64,000 bases of DNA from Paenalicyclobacillus ferrooxydans (GCF_001399675.1 NZ_LJCO01000014.1:58910-122909); one strand, 5' to 3'. Shown: positions 27,550 through 37,317, counted from the first letter of the stretch. The notes: a model not told the origin generated them from the letters alone. Numbers and translations: made by a program.

Positions 27550-28782
27550 TCAGGCACCTGCTGACATGGTATTCTCGGCCGTCGCTTGTCGCGTCCTAAG
27601 CCACACGCCCTGGAGCCAGAACAGTGCAATGGCCGCAAGCACAACACCGCCGATCATGAACAGAAAACCGTCGTTGTACGAATGGGTCGCGGAAACAATG
27701 CCGCCAATGATAAGTGGTGCGATAAATCCTCCAATCTGACCGCCGAAGTTCACAAAGCCGGTAAATGTACCGCGCAAATTGTCCGGCAACAGGTCAAGTG
27801 CGACACCCCAGATTGGGCCAAAACCACCGTACAGGAAGAACGCAGCAGCACAGAGGCCAGCGACACTTCCGGCAACAGTACCGGTTGTATACGCAATGTA
27901 CAGTGACACGCCCGCTAATAAATAGCTGATGGCAATCAAGCTCGCACGGAAGCGGTATAAAAGTTTGTTGCCAAGGAAGCCAAGAATGACGAGTCCTAAA
28001 AAGCCAAACCAATAGGGCAAAGAGGCGTCCATGCCGAGCGCGCTGAGCGTAATATGGCGTGCCTGACTCAGGTAGGATGGCATCCAACCAAGGAATCCCC
28101 AGAATGCGATATTAAAGAATAAATAGGCAAAGAAGGCGAGCCAAATCATTGGATGTGCCAAGACATCGGACCATGTTGCACGCAGCCCTTTACGATTTGT
28201 GATCTCGGTATGAACAACACCTTCGATAGGCTTGTGCGGAATGAGGAAGCCAATCAAGACGGCCATGATGACGCCAGGAATAATAAACCAGTAGAACATG
28301 CCGTGCCAACCAGCGATTTTGAGCAACCACACGGCCAACGGTGCCACAATCGCCGGGCCAAGGGCAATCGATGTCAAGAACAGCCCGTTTGCAGCCGATC
28401 GCTGTTTCGATGGGAAAAAGTCGCCAATCAGCTTGAACTGAGCGCCGTTTTCCAATCCTTCCCCAACGCCAAACAGGACACGAGCCACAATCAGAAAGCC
28501 AATGGACATGGCCATACCGGTCATACCGGTGAAGATGGACCACCAAACAAGGGCAATCACAAGCAGTTTCTTAGCACCAATCCTATCTGCGAGAATTCCG
28601 CCCGGAATCTGTAAGATGGCGTAACCGAACGTAAACGCCGATAAGACTGCGCCGAAGGCCACCGGGCTAATGTGCAGTGCCTTCTGAATCGTTGGGCCGG
28701 CTATCGAAATGTTGATCCGGTCCAAATAGGCCACAAACATCATTAACCAGACTAGAAAAAGCATAATCCATTTCTTGTTCAC
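27550..28782 (-). CDS. MFS transporter, anion:cation symporter type
   Basis: Major-facilitator permease (410 aa, 12 predicted membrane segments). It begins WIMLFLVWLMMFVAYLDRINISIAG and has the loop 2-3 signature GGILADRIGAKKLL, as in ACS-type carboxylate symporters (galactonate, phthalate, glucarate relatives). The GTG at 28782 is chosen because GGGAGGAGGG precedes it; the frame is open upstream. Together with the CoA transferase, lyase-like enzyme and PrpD relic it probably imports the organic acid they degrade. The substrate is inferred, not seen. Confidence 0.85.
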   Translation of the reverse strand: MNKKWIMLFLVWLMMFVAYLDRINISIAGPTIQKALHISPVAFGAVLSAFTFGYAILQIPGGILADRIGAKKLLVIALVWWSIFTGMTGMAMSIGFLIVARVLFGVGEGLENGAQFKLIGDFFPSKQRSAANGLFLTSIALGPAIVAPLAVWLLKIAGWHGMFYWFIIPGVIMAVLIGFLIPHKPIEGVVHTEITNRKGLRATWSDVLAHPMIWLAFFAYLFFNIAFWGFLGWMPSYLSQARHITLSALGMDASLPYWFGFLGLVILGFLGNKLLYRFRASLIAISYLLAGVSLYIAYTTGTVAGSVAGLCAAAFFLYGGFGPIWGVALDLLPDNLRGTFTGFVNFGGQIGGFIAPLIIGGIVSATHSYNDGFLFMIGGVVLAAIALFWLQGVWLRTRQATAENTMSAGA

Positions 28783-28904
28783 GTAAGAGCCCTCCTCCCA
28801 GTTGCAAAACGGTGTTTCAACTGACCTTTCCTTCGATGCCTCCAACCTGTCCGAGCATCCCCCCTTTCAAGGGAATCTAAGTCCGCCAAGTACGCCAAGT
28901 CCGC

Positions 28905-29789
28905 TTACGAGTGAGATGACAACGGTTGCCCTTCACGGACCGCCTTTTGAAAAGATGCATCGAGTTGAACAAGCCGCTCGGCGTCCAGAGCTGTATCGAT
29001 GTGCTGGTCTTCGAGGAAGGCCTGAACAAGGCTCGCCCGCAGATTCCCAGGAGCCAAAGGCGCATACGGACAGCCGCCAAGGCCAGCCTGGGCGACATCA
29101 AAGTCGTACACGCCGGCTTGGATGCCCGCGTAGACATTGGCGAGCCCATACCCGCGCGGGTCATGTAAATGTAAAGCGAGCCGCACGTCTGGAAACAGCA
29201 ACTTCAGCGCTTCACAGCGTTCATAGACCATGCGAGGCGTTGCACGGCCGATGGTGTCAGCGATGGACAGTTCGCTCACCCCGGCTTCCACCAGTTTTGC
29301 GGCGACACGGCGGACCTCTTCAAATGGAACCTCACCGATAAAAGGACAAACAAAAGAGGTTGCAATGGCTCCGACGACTTTCACACCGTGCGACTGCGCA
29401 CGGTGTGCGACATCCGTGACAATCGCGAGCGATTCGTCCGTTGTTCGCTGCACATTTTCTTCATTGTGGGCAGTGCTGGCAGAGAGAAACACGACTGCTG
29501 TACGGACAGGTGTCTCGAGGAGACGACTCAGACCCGTCTGGTTTGGCACTAAAGCCCGATATTCGATGCCTTCAAGTTCTGGCAGCAGTTTGCAAAACTC
29601 GTCCGCGTCTCGAAGCGGCGGGATCCGGTCAGAACGCACGAATGATGTGACCTCTAGTGACTTGAAACCCGCTTGAACAAGCTCAGATACCAGACGGAGT
29701 TTCTCTTCGGTAGGAACAAAAACAGACTCATTTTGCAGACCATCGCGAAGCGTTACGTCACGAAGTTCGACATGTTTAGGAAACTGCAC
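28905..29789 (-). CDS. HMG-CoA lyase-like enzyme
   Basis: Pyruvate-carboxylase-superfamily TIM-barrel lyase (294 aa) that cleaves a 3-hydroxy-3-methyl acyl-CoA such as HMG-CoA, or citramalyl-CoA in relatives. Motifs: VELRDVTLRDGLQNE (metal Asp and catalytic Arg), FVRSDRIP, LHLHDPRGYGLAN (metal His pair) and GLGGCPYAPLAPGN with the active-site Cys. The GTG at 29789 overlaps the end of the CoA transferase gene by 14 bp and follows GGGGGCG; an upstream GTG-containing extension lacks homology. Coupling with a CaiB-type transferase points to acid activation to CoA followed by cleavage. Confidence 0.88.
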   Translation of the reverse strand: MQFPKHVELRDVTLRDGLQNESVFVPTEEKLRLVSELVQAGFKSLEVTSFVRSDRIPPLRDADEFCKLLPELEGIEYRALVPNQTGLSRLLETPVRTAVVFLSASTAHNEENVQRTTDESLAIVTDVAHRAQSHGVKVVGAIATSFVCPFIGEVPFEEVRRVAAKLVEAGVSELSIADTIGRATPRMVYERCEALKLLFPDVRLALHLHDPRGYGLANVYAGIQAGVYDFDVAQAGLGGCPYAPLAPGNLRASLVQAFLEDQHIDTALDAERLVQLDASFQKAVREGQPLSSHS

Positions 29790-30981
29790 AGTGAATCGCC
29801 CCCAGCTTGTCAAGTTCGTCGATCTGTTCGTCTGAGTAGCCAAGCTGACCCATAATGGCATGCGTGTCAGCTCCGCAGTCGGGACCTGCCCACGTAATCC
29901 CCCCCGGTGTCTGTGTCAGCTTCGGCACGACACCTGGCATCACCAGCTCTTTCCCGTTTTGCCCTGAAACGGAAACAAACATCTCGCGCGCCCGAAAGTG
30001 CGGGTCTGCGTAGATGTCTGCCATGTCATATATGGGGCCGCCTGGTATCCCCGCCTCGGCAAGCGCGTCAACGAGCTCGGCACATGTGTGCTGTTTCGTC
30101 CACTCAGAGATAGCTGCATCCAAGCGATCCACGTTCGCTACGCGTCCCGGATTGTCGCTAAGAGCAGGGTCAGCAGCCAAATCGTCGCGGTTCATTAACC
30201 GCATCAGTTTTTGAAACAACGTATGGCTGTTCGCACCAATCGCCAACCATTTCTCATCCAAAGTCGGGTAGACATTGGATGGCGCTGCCGCTTTTAAGGT
30301 ATTGCCCTGCCGCTCCCGAATCGAACCCTCGTGGACGTATTCTGGCAACAATCCCTCCATCAAGCTGAAAACGGATTCATACAGTGCCACGTCAACGACT
30401 TGACCCGCCTTCGCATCCTTCACGTCTCGGTGGTAGAGCGCCATCAGTGTCCCAATGACTGCGTAAAGTGCGGCGACCGAGTCGCCAATGGATAGACCAA
30501 CGCGCACCGGGGGCCTGTCTGGAAAGCCGGTTACAGCCCTCAGTCCTCCCATGGATTCTGCAATATTGCCAAAGCCGGGGCGTTCTCTGTAGGGTCCTGT
30601 TTGTCCATATCCCGTTACGCTCGTTACAATCAAGCGTGGGTTCAACGCCTTCATCTCATCGTGCGAAAGATTCCATTTCTCCAGGGTCCCAGGCTTGAAG
30701 TTCTCGATAACCACATCCGCAGAGCGAATGAGTTTGCGAACGACCTCTCTCCCTGCTTCCTGATGCAAATCAATCGCGATGGAGCGCTTGTTTCGCATCT
30801 GTACTCGGCTCCAGTATGAGTCACCGCCGTCTTGGCTCAGACCCCACGTGCGGATCTGGTCACCGTTCGGCGATTCAACTTTGATGACCTGGGCTCCAAA
30901 ATCGGCCAGAATCCGAGTTGCAAATGGCCCTGCGATAAATGCACCTAATTCAATGACTTGAATACCTTCAAGAGGTTTCAT
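29776..30981 (-). CDS. CaiB/BaiF family CoA transferase
   Basis: Class III CoA transferase (401 aa) that moves CoA between acyl groups. Motifs: PLEGIQVIELGAFIAGPFATRILADFGAQVIKVE at the N-terminus (binding of CoA), NKRSIAIDL, and the nucleophile Asp in VGLSIGDSVAALYAV near residue 170. The start ATG at 30981 has AGAGGAG ten bases upstream; a GTG at 30990 is too close to that site. It is first in a minus-strand cluster with the lyase, permease and PrpD relic. A succinyl-CoA-dependent itaconate, mesaconate or citramalate activation is a reasonable guess. Confidence 0.88.
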   Translation of the reverse strand: MKPLEGIQVIELGAFIAGPFATRILADFGAQVIKVESPNGDQIRTWGLSQDGGDSYWSRVQMRNKRSIAIDLHQEAGREVVRKLIRSADVVIENFKPGTLEKWNLSHDEMKALNPRLIVTSVTGYGQTGPYRERPGFGNIAESMGGLRAVTGFPDRPPVRVGLSIGDSVAALYAVIGTLMALYHRDVKDAKAGQVVDVALYESVFSLMEGLLPEYVHEGSIRERQGNTLKAAAPSNVYPTLDEKWLAIGANSHTLFQKLMRLMNRDDLAADPALSDNPGRVANVDRLDAAISEWTKQHTCAELVDALAEAGIPGGPIYDMADIYADPHFRAREMFVSVSGQNGKELVMPGVVPKLTQTPGGITWAGPDCGADTHAIMGQLGYSDEQIDELDKLGAIHCAVS

Positions 30982-31552
30982 GCTGTTCACGCTCCTCTAG
31001 CTGTCCAATGCCCGGATGTAGGCGAGATGACTATCTCGGTCAATTGTAGATTGCAGTGAGATAAATCGCTGATTACAATCTGCCGCTTTCGAATCTTCAG
31101 GTATTGGCCAATATTCATTAAGTACACATCATTATTCCCTGAGACAGGTTCTGAACACTGGATGGCACAGCAGATGTTGCAGCCTCAGTGCCCAATAAGT
31201 GCCCAATATTAGAGCGGGACAGTCCTTTCAATAAACATATCAGTAACCACGAAACATATCAGTAAACACGCACACTAAACAATATATTCCTCCTATTCCT
31301 AATTTACAAATAGAGTTGCATTTTGACCGAAGTCCAAACCGCCCGTTGGTGCAGCCAAAGTAACGGCAGATTGAGTTCAGCTGCAGCCCACCTACCCAGC
31401 TCCCACGTGATGGTATGCTGACCTAGCAGGTCGCCATTTCACTGCACTACCTGCATGCAGGTTAGGAAGTCTGTCGATAAACTTGACAGTCAGTATAACC
31501 TTATATTGACGTAATCGACGGAACAATCCGTGTAAGGCAGGTGTGGGGCTTC
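30982..31552. other. Divergent promoter region with short direct repeats
   Basis: No gene is seen. AAACATATCAGTAA occurs at 31233 and 31252 (19-bp period), and GTGCCCAATA occurs twice near 31180-31205. These may be regulator sites between the CoA transferase cluster and the outward permease gene. TTGACA at 31483 could be a -35 box, but no convincing -10 box is spaced correctly. Confidence 0.35.
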
Positions 31553-32749
31553 ATGAGCAGTCAGAACATAGAACTGAGCCAGAGCGCGTCTACGATGAGT
31601 AAAGTCCTGTTGTTCGCGGGCATAATGCTCGTCGCCGCGAATCTCCGTACGGCCATAACGGGCGTAGGCCCTTTGATGGATATGATATCTAAAGGAACAG
31701 GCTTATCCTTTACCATGGAAGGGTTGCTCACGACACTGCCGTTGTTGGCATTCGCCGCCTTTTCTCCGCTAGCTCCGATGATTGCACGGAAGATTGGTAT
31801 CGAACGGACCTTAGGCGCCAGCCTGCTGGTGCTGACCATCGGTATCTTGTTGCGCTATATCCCTTTGCAACTGACACTCCTCACGGGGATGCTTTTAGCC
31901 GGGGTTGGCATTGCGATGGGGAACGTACTGTTGCCGGGGCTCATTAAACGTGATTTTCCAAGTCAAGTCGGGCTCATGACCGGCATGTATACGTTATTTA
32001 TGAGTGGTTGGGCTGCTGTTTCATCTGGTATCAGCGTGCCGTTAGCCAAAATTCAAGGCATCGGATGGCAAGGCTCATTAGCATGTTGGGCAATTTTATC
32101 CGTCATTGGCTTGCTCGTGTGGTTACCACAACTCCGTAAACGCCACGTTCCAAGGCAGGCAAAGGGTGTCGGCACGCTGTGGAAATCCCTCCTTGCTTGG
32201 CAGGTGACGTTCTTTATGGGCCTGCAGTCATTCCTTTTCTATGTGAACGTAGCCTGGTTGCCTTCCCTATTGCAAAGCCGGGGGATGTCCGTGGTAATGG
32301 CAGGATTTATGCTGTCGCTGATGCAGATTGTCAGTCTCGCTGCATCTTTTATCGTGCCCGTCGTTGCAGACAAACTGCGCGACCAGCGTGGACTCATCGT
32401 TTCCATTGTCATCTTATTTCTCATTGGTTACATAGGTCTTCTCAGCGGTATCAACACGCTCGACTGGTTGTGGGTCGTGTTCATCGGCCTCGCAGGTGGT
32501 GGATCCATTAGCCTCGCCCTGGCACTCTTCGGACTGCGTTCACAAACCGTCGACGAGGCCGCCAAGTTGTCCGGCATGGCGCAATCCATCGGTTATCTGC
32601 TGGCAGCCATCGGCCCCATTTTAATCGGTTTCTTGCATGACCTAACGGGTGCCTGGCAAGTTCCACTGATTGTCTTAGTGGCCTCCGTTGTCCTCATGCT
32701 GATAACAGGCATTGGGGCTGGACGAAACGCATATGTGAAGTCATCTTGA
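31553..32749 (+). CDS. MFS transporter, CynX/NimT family
   Basis: Membrane permease (398 aa, about 12 segments). The opening NLRTAITGVGPLMDMI and the loop APMIARKIGIERTL match the CynX/NimT group, which exports or imports cyanate, nitroimidazole or similar small molecules; real substrates are mostly unknown. The ATG at 31553 follows AGGTGTGGGG; an in-frame GTG lies 12 bp upstream. It is monocistronic and divergent from the CoA transferase cluster. Confidence 0.85.
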   Translation: MSSQNIELSQSASTMSKVLLFAGIMLVAANLRTAITGVGPLMDMISKGTGLSFTMEGLLTTLPLLAFAAFSPLAPMIARKIGIERTLGASLLVLTIGILLRYIPLQLTLLTGMLLAGVGIAMGNVLLPGLIKRDFPSQVGLMTGMYTLFMSGWAAVSSGISVPLAKIQGIGWQGSLACWAILSVIGLLVWLPQLRKRHVPRQAKGVGTLWKSLLAWQVTFFMGLQSFLFYVNVAWLPSLLQSRGMSVVMAGFMLSLMQIVSLAASFIVPVVADKLRDQRGLIVSIVILFLIGYIGLLSGINTLDWLWVVFIGLAGGGSISLALALFGLRSQTVDEAAKLSGMAQSIGYLLAAIGPILIGFLHDLTGAWQVPLIVLVASVVLMLITGIGAGRNAYVKSS

Positions 32750-32964
32750 GTTTGTGCCAAGGGCATTTGGTGGTTAGGAGATAGTAGTATAGAAATCCGA
32801 TTAGCTGGACAGTGGAAGGTAGCGAACACGCGATCCGCCGTTATGCCCGGGAAGCAGTCATACTCCACATCGGCCTGCTGGTCTGTTTCGTCGATATGCT
32901 TTGTATCCTGCTTCGACGCGACGTACCTTCTAAAGTCCCAGAAGGTAAAACGAAAGTGATCGTG

Positions 32965-33948
32965 TTATGGTGAAATACTCTTCGTATATCGCTTGCATTC
33001 GTATAAGCGCATGTCAGCAACCTCATAACACCGTTCCAACGACTCTCCATCAATCCCCCAAATAGCGCCACCCACGCTGACAGAGTATCCCGATTGCAAT
33101 TGAACAGTCTGTCTTATTCGTTCCATAACTTGAAGAACATCTGGCTTGTCCGCCTCAATTACCACGCAGAATTCATCGCCTCCGAACCGAGCTACGAGGT
33201 CAATGGAGCGAACATTGTGCCTGATGACGTTAGCCACCTCGCGCAAGGCTTGATCTCCCATCGGATGACCATGAGTGTCGTTTACAGCCTTCAACTCGTC
33301 TATGTCGATCAAACCGAACACAACGTGTTTTCCTGCATTCTGCGTTTTCTCTATAAACCTCGCAACTCGCGCTTCTATGCCACGCCTGTTTAGCAACCCG
33401 GTTAAAGCGTCCTGTTCACTTTTTTGTTCAGCGACTCGGCACGTCAATACTAAATCCAACGCTAATGAAATCTGGGCAGCACACACGTCGAGCAGAGCAA
33501 CACTCATGTCGTCGGACCGGCTTTCAGATACCAGGCGTGTCGTCGACACCACAATCGCCCCAATTATCTCCTCGTTCGATACGAGTGGCCAGATACCATA
33601 TTCACCAAAGCCAGAATTCCCAAATAGGATTTTAGCGAAGGACGGTGCTTGGGATTCTGGAAACCATCTTTGGCCAAGCTGCGGGAAATCCTTTAGTTGA
33701 TCGACAATGACATCTGCAAGTAGCTGTAATTGTGTCTCTCGCCCATTAAACTCACCCCAAGGATGGTACACGCTTAATCGGGACGTTTCAGTTGAGGGTA
33801 GTCTTTTCTTATATACAAAGAAGCCAGAGTCTATCTGTGCTACTTCCATCAAGACGTTCGCTGCCGACCGCAACAAATCAATTCCACGGTTTACCCTTGA
33901 CCAATCACGAGAACGATACAAAAACTCACGTAACTGACTCGAATTCAT
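32965..33948 (-). CDS. Diguanylate cyclase with N-terminal GAF-like sensor
   Basis: Cytoplasmic enzyme (327 aa) making cyclic di-GMP from two GTP. The C-terminal GGDEF domain starts at about DALTGLLNRRG, carries the intact active-site loop ARFGGDEFCVVIE, and has the product-inhibition site RSID five residues before it. The N-terminal half has a GAF-like look (GIWPLVSNEEIIGAIVVS) and lacks membrane segments. The ATG at 33948 is preferred because GGGGGTGTCACG precedes it; a start at 34008 has no site. It is divergent from the hydrolase-like regulator at 34157, so the two may share control. Confidence 0.9.
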   Translation of the reverse strand: MNSSQLREFLYRSRDWSRVNRGIDLLRSAANVLMEVAQIDSGFFVYKKRLPSTETSRLSVYHPWGEFNGRETQLQLLADVIVDQLKDFPQLGQRWFPESQAPSFAKILFGNSGFGEYGIWPLVSNEEIIGAIVVSTTRLVSESRSDDMSVALLDVCAAQISLALDLVLTCRVAEQKSEQDALTGLLNRRGIEARVARFIEKTQNAGKHVVFGLIDIDELKAVNDTHGHPMGDQALREVANVIRHNVRSIDLVARFGGDEFCVVIEADKPDVLQVMERIRQTVQLQSGYSVSVGGAIWGIDGESLERCYEVADMRLYECKRYTKSISP

Positions 33949-34156
33949 CGTGACACCCCCAATATGCGAACCTAAAACATCCGACATCCGGAATATCTCG
34001 TAATCCATGTTTACTTTACGTGTGTAGCATTACGCAATCGTTACAAAACAAGGTTCCCACGTCAATGAACGCCGAAATACACAATATTTGAGATTTGTTG
34101 AGGAGGCCATTAAACTATCAACATAACTAGAAAATATTAGGGAGATATTATCTACC

Positions 34157-35620
34157 ATGGAATCATTGGACCATATCCATTACCAGTATCTAAAATGTCC
34201 TAATCCGACTGACCAAACCATCGTACTTATACATGGTCTTGGTATGGATTCGACCGTCTGGGATGAACTGTTACCGTATATCACTAAATCATTCCACATT
34301 CTTCGCTACGATTTACCTGGTCATGGTTTAAGTGAGGACCCAACCGTTGAACTCACATGGAACTACCTTGAAAAAGTTCTCTATACCTTGGTGGGACGTA
34401 CTGCAAATGAACCGACCGTTCACTTTGTGACCCACGGTTTCGGCGGGGCACTGGTATTGCAACTCGCTAAAAGGTATCCGGATCTTGCAAAAACGTTGAC
34501 TATTATATCGCCGCACGCCACGTTTTACGCGAGTGCAACCCCGAATACAGAGGATTTATTTACGGAGATTCGGAAGCATGGAAACGCCGGTCCGATTGGA
34601 CGAGTCCTGAAGAGAATTCTGTGCTTCACCCCCTCCGACTACCAGATGGATCAGATAGAAGACATGTACCAAAGACTCACAGCATCAGTCTACTTAAGAC
34701 TGATGCAATTAGTGAGGAATACGGCGTCGTTACAAGACGTCCGCGTGAGTAAAACGCCCACTCAGATATTGTTGGGAACAAGAGACCCATTGACGCCCTT
34801 TGAAGCTGCTGAATACATCAGGGAACAGCTGCCCAACGTACAAATTATTCCCTTTCACAACGCGGCAAACTGCGTGCAGATAGATCAGCCACTTGTTACC
34901 GCACGAACTGTCATTGAATTCATCCAATCATTTCGCATGAAAAACGAGGACCCCCACTTTTCAGAGGCTAAAAACTACATAAAGCACATCATGAATCCTA
35001 CCCGCCGCCTAGTTCCTGATGTGGAAATCCGTTGTCTTGGCGACTTTCGCGTTTGGGTGCAGGGTGAAGCGGTCATAGACGGTTGGAATCAACGTAATGC
35101 AAAAGCACTTCTGATGTACATGACGCTGCATGAGGGGGCAACACGCGATGAATTGTGCGAGTTACTCTGGCCAGAGTTAGATGCGACTCGTGCGAAAAAC
35201 CGTCTTCGAGTGTCGCTCAATTATCTTCGTTCATTGTTGTCCACAAAGGCATCATCTGCAAGTCTAATTGTGACAGATCATGAACACGTTTACCTGATGG
35301 GTAACATCCGATGCGATGTAGTGGAACTGCGACGTGAGCTACGTGGATTACTTGCCTTAACGGGAATTACCCGAGCCGAGAAAATTGAATCCATCATTAC
35401 CGGACTCCCCACCCCACTGCTACTCTCCTCACTAGACTATCATCCCATTTTAGCCTACTGGTGGGTTGTTGAACGGGCGCTCGTAGATATGATTCAGTGG
35501 GCTATTGACTATTACGAGGAGCTAAACGAAGTGGTGAAAGCCCAAAGTTTAGCGACTTATGCAATGCACATTCTACCGGGGGAGGAATTTGTCAATAGAG
35601 AGTCTGAGAATAAATATTAA
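34157..35620 (+). CDS. Regulator: catalytically dead alpha/beta hydrolase fused to a winged-helix domain
   Basis: Two-domain protein of 487 aa. Residues about 1-260 form an alpha/beta hydrolase (VLIHGLGMDSTVWDELLP oxyanion loop; LLGTRDPLTPFEAAEYI acid site). The nucleophile elbow reads VTHGFGGALVL where GHSFGG is expected, so the catalytic Ser is Gly. The usual Gly-His near the end is replaced by Ala-Asn (NAANCVQIDQP). From about 290 follows a SARP/OmpR-type winged helix (IRCLGDFRVWVQGE, AKALLMYM, RDELCELLWPELDATRAKNRLRVSLNYLRSLL) and a helical tail shorter than a full BTAD domain. This looks like a ligand-sensing transcription factor made from a hydrolase. Ligand and targets are unknown. Confidence 0.8.
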   Translation: MESLDHIHYQYLKCPNPTDQTIVLIHGLGMDSTVWDELLPYITKSFHILRYDLPGHGLSEDPTVELTWNYLEKVLYTLVGRTANEPTVHFVTHGFGGALVLQLAKRYPDLAKTLTIISPHATFYASATPNTEDLFTEIRKHGNAGPIGRVLKRILCFTPSDYQMDQIEDMYQRLTASVYLRLMQLVRNTASLQDVRVSKTPTQILLGTRDPLTPFEAAEYIREQLPNVQIIPFHNAANCVQIDQPLVTARTVIEFIQSFRMKNEDPHFSEAKNYIKHIMNPTRRLVPDVEIRCLGDFRVWVQGEAVIDGWNQRNAKALLMYMTLHEGATRDELCELLWPELDATRAKNRLRVSLNYLRSLLSTKASSASLIVTDHEHVYLMGNIRCDVVELRRELRGLLALTGITRAEKIESIITGLPTPLLLSSLDYHPILAYWWVVERALVDMIQWAIDYYEELNEVVKAQSLATYAMHILPGEEFVNRESENKY

Positions 35621-35847
35621 CTGAAAAATCTTCCGCTGAAGATCCGAAAGAGTAGCGATGATCCAACTAACACATGAGCTTCCTCTGGAGCTTTTTTGAA
35701 TTAGAATCCCTTAAATGAGACTGTACGTAGATGTTGATTCTCCGTTCGTTCAAGATACTGTACTCGGCAGCAGAGTGTCGGTTCCAGCCACTGAACACCT
35801 TTCTGCTGCACAGTCTCCCCCCTTTGTGGGGAGCGGAAATCTCAGGC

Positions 35848-36148
35848 GGATGCCAAAGCACTACGGGATCTGGAACGGGAAATTCGAGAACTGCTAGAGG
35901 AGAATGCAATCTAAAAAAAGCTCTGCTCATCTTCACAAACGACCGAAAGTAAGGTACCCATTCATCGACAGACACCGCCCCAACTTTTCGGTTGAGAAGA
36001 TGTGCGAAGTCCTGGGTGTATCTCGGAGCGGCAATTATGCATGGCGTAGCGACCTGAGAGTCAGCGATTGAATAGCGGCGCAAGCGCATCAGCAAGCGGA
36101 TCCACCAGATATTCATGAAATCCCGTCGCCTCTATGGCACAAACGAAG
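35848..36148 (+). pseudogene. IS3-family transposase remnant
   Basis: Degenerate piece of an IS3-type element. One frame gives the end of OrfA ([20 protein letters not shown]). After a one-base slip it continues as [13 protein letters not shown], then as OrfB sequence ([20 protein letters not shown] and [10 protein letters not shown]). Another block near 36080-36148 gives KRISKRIHQIFMKSRRLYGT. Stops and frame breaks throughout show it is dead. No terminal repeats are recognised. Nothing else is seen in 35621-35847 or 36149-36437. Confidence 0.85.
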
Positions 36149-36437
36149 TAATAACGCAAACCATACCAGAATACTAAAACTTACATTTTCTCCGCTTTGA
36201 GTTGTCCACTCTTTTGTCCTTGTTAAAGTTCCTCCCAATACCGATAGACGGAAGGACCACGAAGTGAACATCATTATGTACCCGATGCGCCCCAGGCTAA
36301 CTCGTCTGCGCTGTAGACCGGGTGTCCCGGCAAACTATCACAAAGGCTGGCATTTGGTGCGATCTGTAAAGTCCTTATACAAGAGTGGTAAAAAAGTCGA
36401 TAAAACGTAAAAGCCCGCACTATTGGCGGACTTCTTC

Positions 36438-36528
36438 TTGGCGGAGAGGGTGGGATTCGAACCCACGGAGCCCTTGCGAACTCGGCGGTTTTCAAGACCG
36501 CTGCCTTAAACCACTCGACCACCTCTCC
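36438..36528 (-). tRNA. tRNA-Ser (UGA)
   Basis: Minus-strand 91-nt tRNA with a long variable arm typical of serine. The anticodon loop is CTTGAAA (anticodon TGA). The acceptor arms GGAGAGG and CCTCTCC pair, the T-loop GGTTCGAATCC is standard, and CCA is encoded. Confidence 0.95.
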
Positions 36529-36589
36529 ACGGTGGTGGTTCCAACAAATGGTCAGACATCTGTCTGACCTTCGTCAGAAACATAAAGTA

Positions 36590-36664
36590 TGGAGCGGAAG
36601 ACGGGATTCGAACCCGCGACCCTCGCCTTGGCAAGGCGATGCTCTACCCCTGAGCCACTTCCGC
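36590..36664 (-). tRNA. tRNA-Gly (GCC)
   Basis: Minus-strand 75-nt tRNA. The anticodon stem-loop CGCCTTGCCAAGGCG has anticodon GCC. The acceptor arms GCGGAAG and CTTCCGC pair, and CCA is encoded. It lies 61 bp from tRNA-Ser, same strand. Confidence 0.95.
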
Positions 36665-36803
36665 ACTTTATTTTCGAAGCCCTGAGATGAGCGGCGACGA
36701 AGGCCATTGTATTACGGCTCGGACATTCTGTCAAGATGTTTAGAGGTTGATGTTCTCTGCTGCCTTAATGTCGTTTGTGCCGCAGCGGCAACCACAAGCG
36801 CCA

Positions 36804-37181
36804 TCAATCTTCGCTGTTCACCATGTGATACGCGGTCTGCTGTAATCTCTCATACATGAAGTCGCGAACCGGTCCTTGGAGGCCAATCTCATCCATTGCG
36901 CCCCGCATGCATTCGAGCCACTCGACGGCGCGCTGCGGTGTGATGGGATGCGGCAGGTGTTTGGCACGCAGCATGGGTGCACCGTATAGGTCGGAATACA
37001 GTCGTGGTCCCCCGAACAACTGGGTCAGGAACTTGAACTGTCTGTTGCGAACCGGTGTGAGGTCCTCTGGAAAGAGTGGAATGAGTCCAGGATGTGCCCC
37101 GACTCGGGCGTAAAAGGCGTCAACGAGATCACCAATGGTATCCGCCCCACCAATCATTTCATAGACCGTTTTTTGTTCCAT
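36804..37181 (-). CDS. Truncated hemoglobin (group II globin)
   Basis: Small heme protein (125 aa) of the truncated-hemoglobin family, binding O2 or NO in the cytoplasm. TVYEMIGGADTIGDLVDAFY, FPEDLTPVRNRQFKFLTQLFGGP and MLRAKHLPHPITPQRAVEWLECM are characteristic, with the heme-ligand His in the last block and a Trp at the G-helix position as in group II. Close to B. subtilis YjbI in length. GGGAGGG lies upstream of the ATG. It sits between tRNA genes on the same strand. Confidence 0.9.
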   Translation of the reverse strand: MEQKTVYEMIGGADTIGDLVDAFYARVGAHPGLIPLFPEDLTPVRNRQFKFLTQLFGGPRLYSDLYGAPMLRAKHLPHPITPQRAVEWLECMRGAMDEIGLQGPVRDFMYERLQQTAYHMVNSED

Positions 37182-37317
37182 GTTGCAACAACCCTCCCCC
37201 AGACGATCTCATCACGTAGAAATCAGTGAGATCAACAACTGTAATGAAGACCCGCGCGACAGATACATGGACAGCGCGTTTTCACAACAATGCATGTCCA
37301 AAAAAATGCATAGAAAA

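Noticed and set aside
27189..27647. Frames with VLEAQ/FQHLH repeats around 27.4 kb
   Set aside because: They are other-frame readings of the 15-bp repeat inside the PrpD relic and the permease gene.
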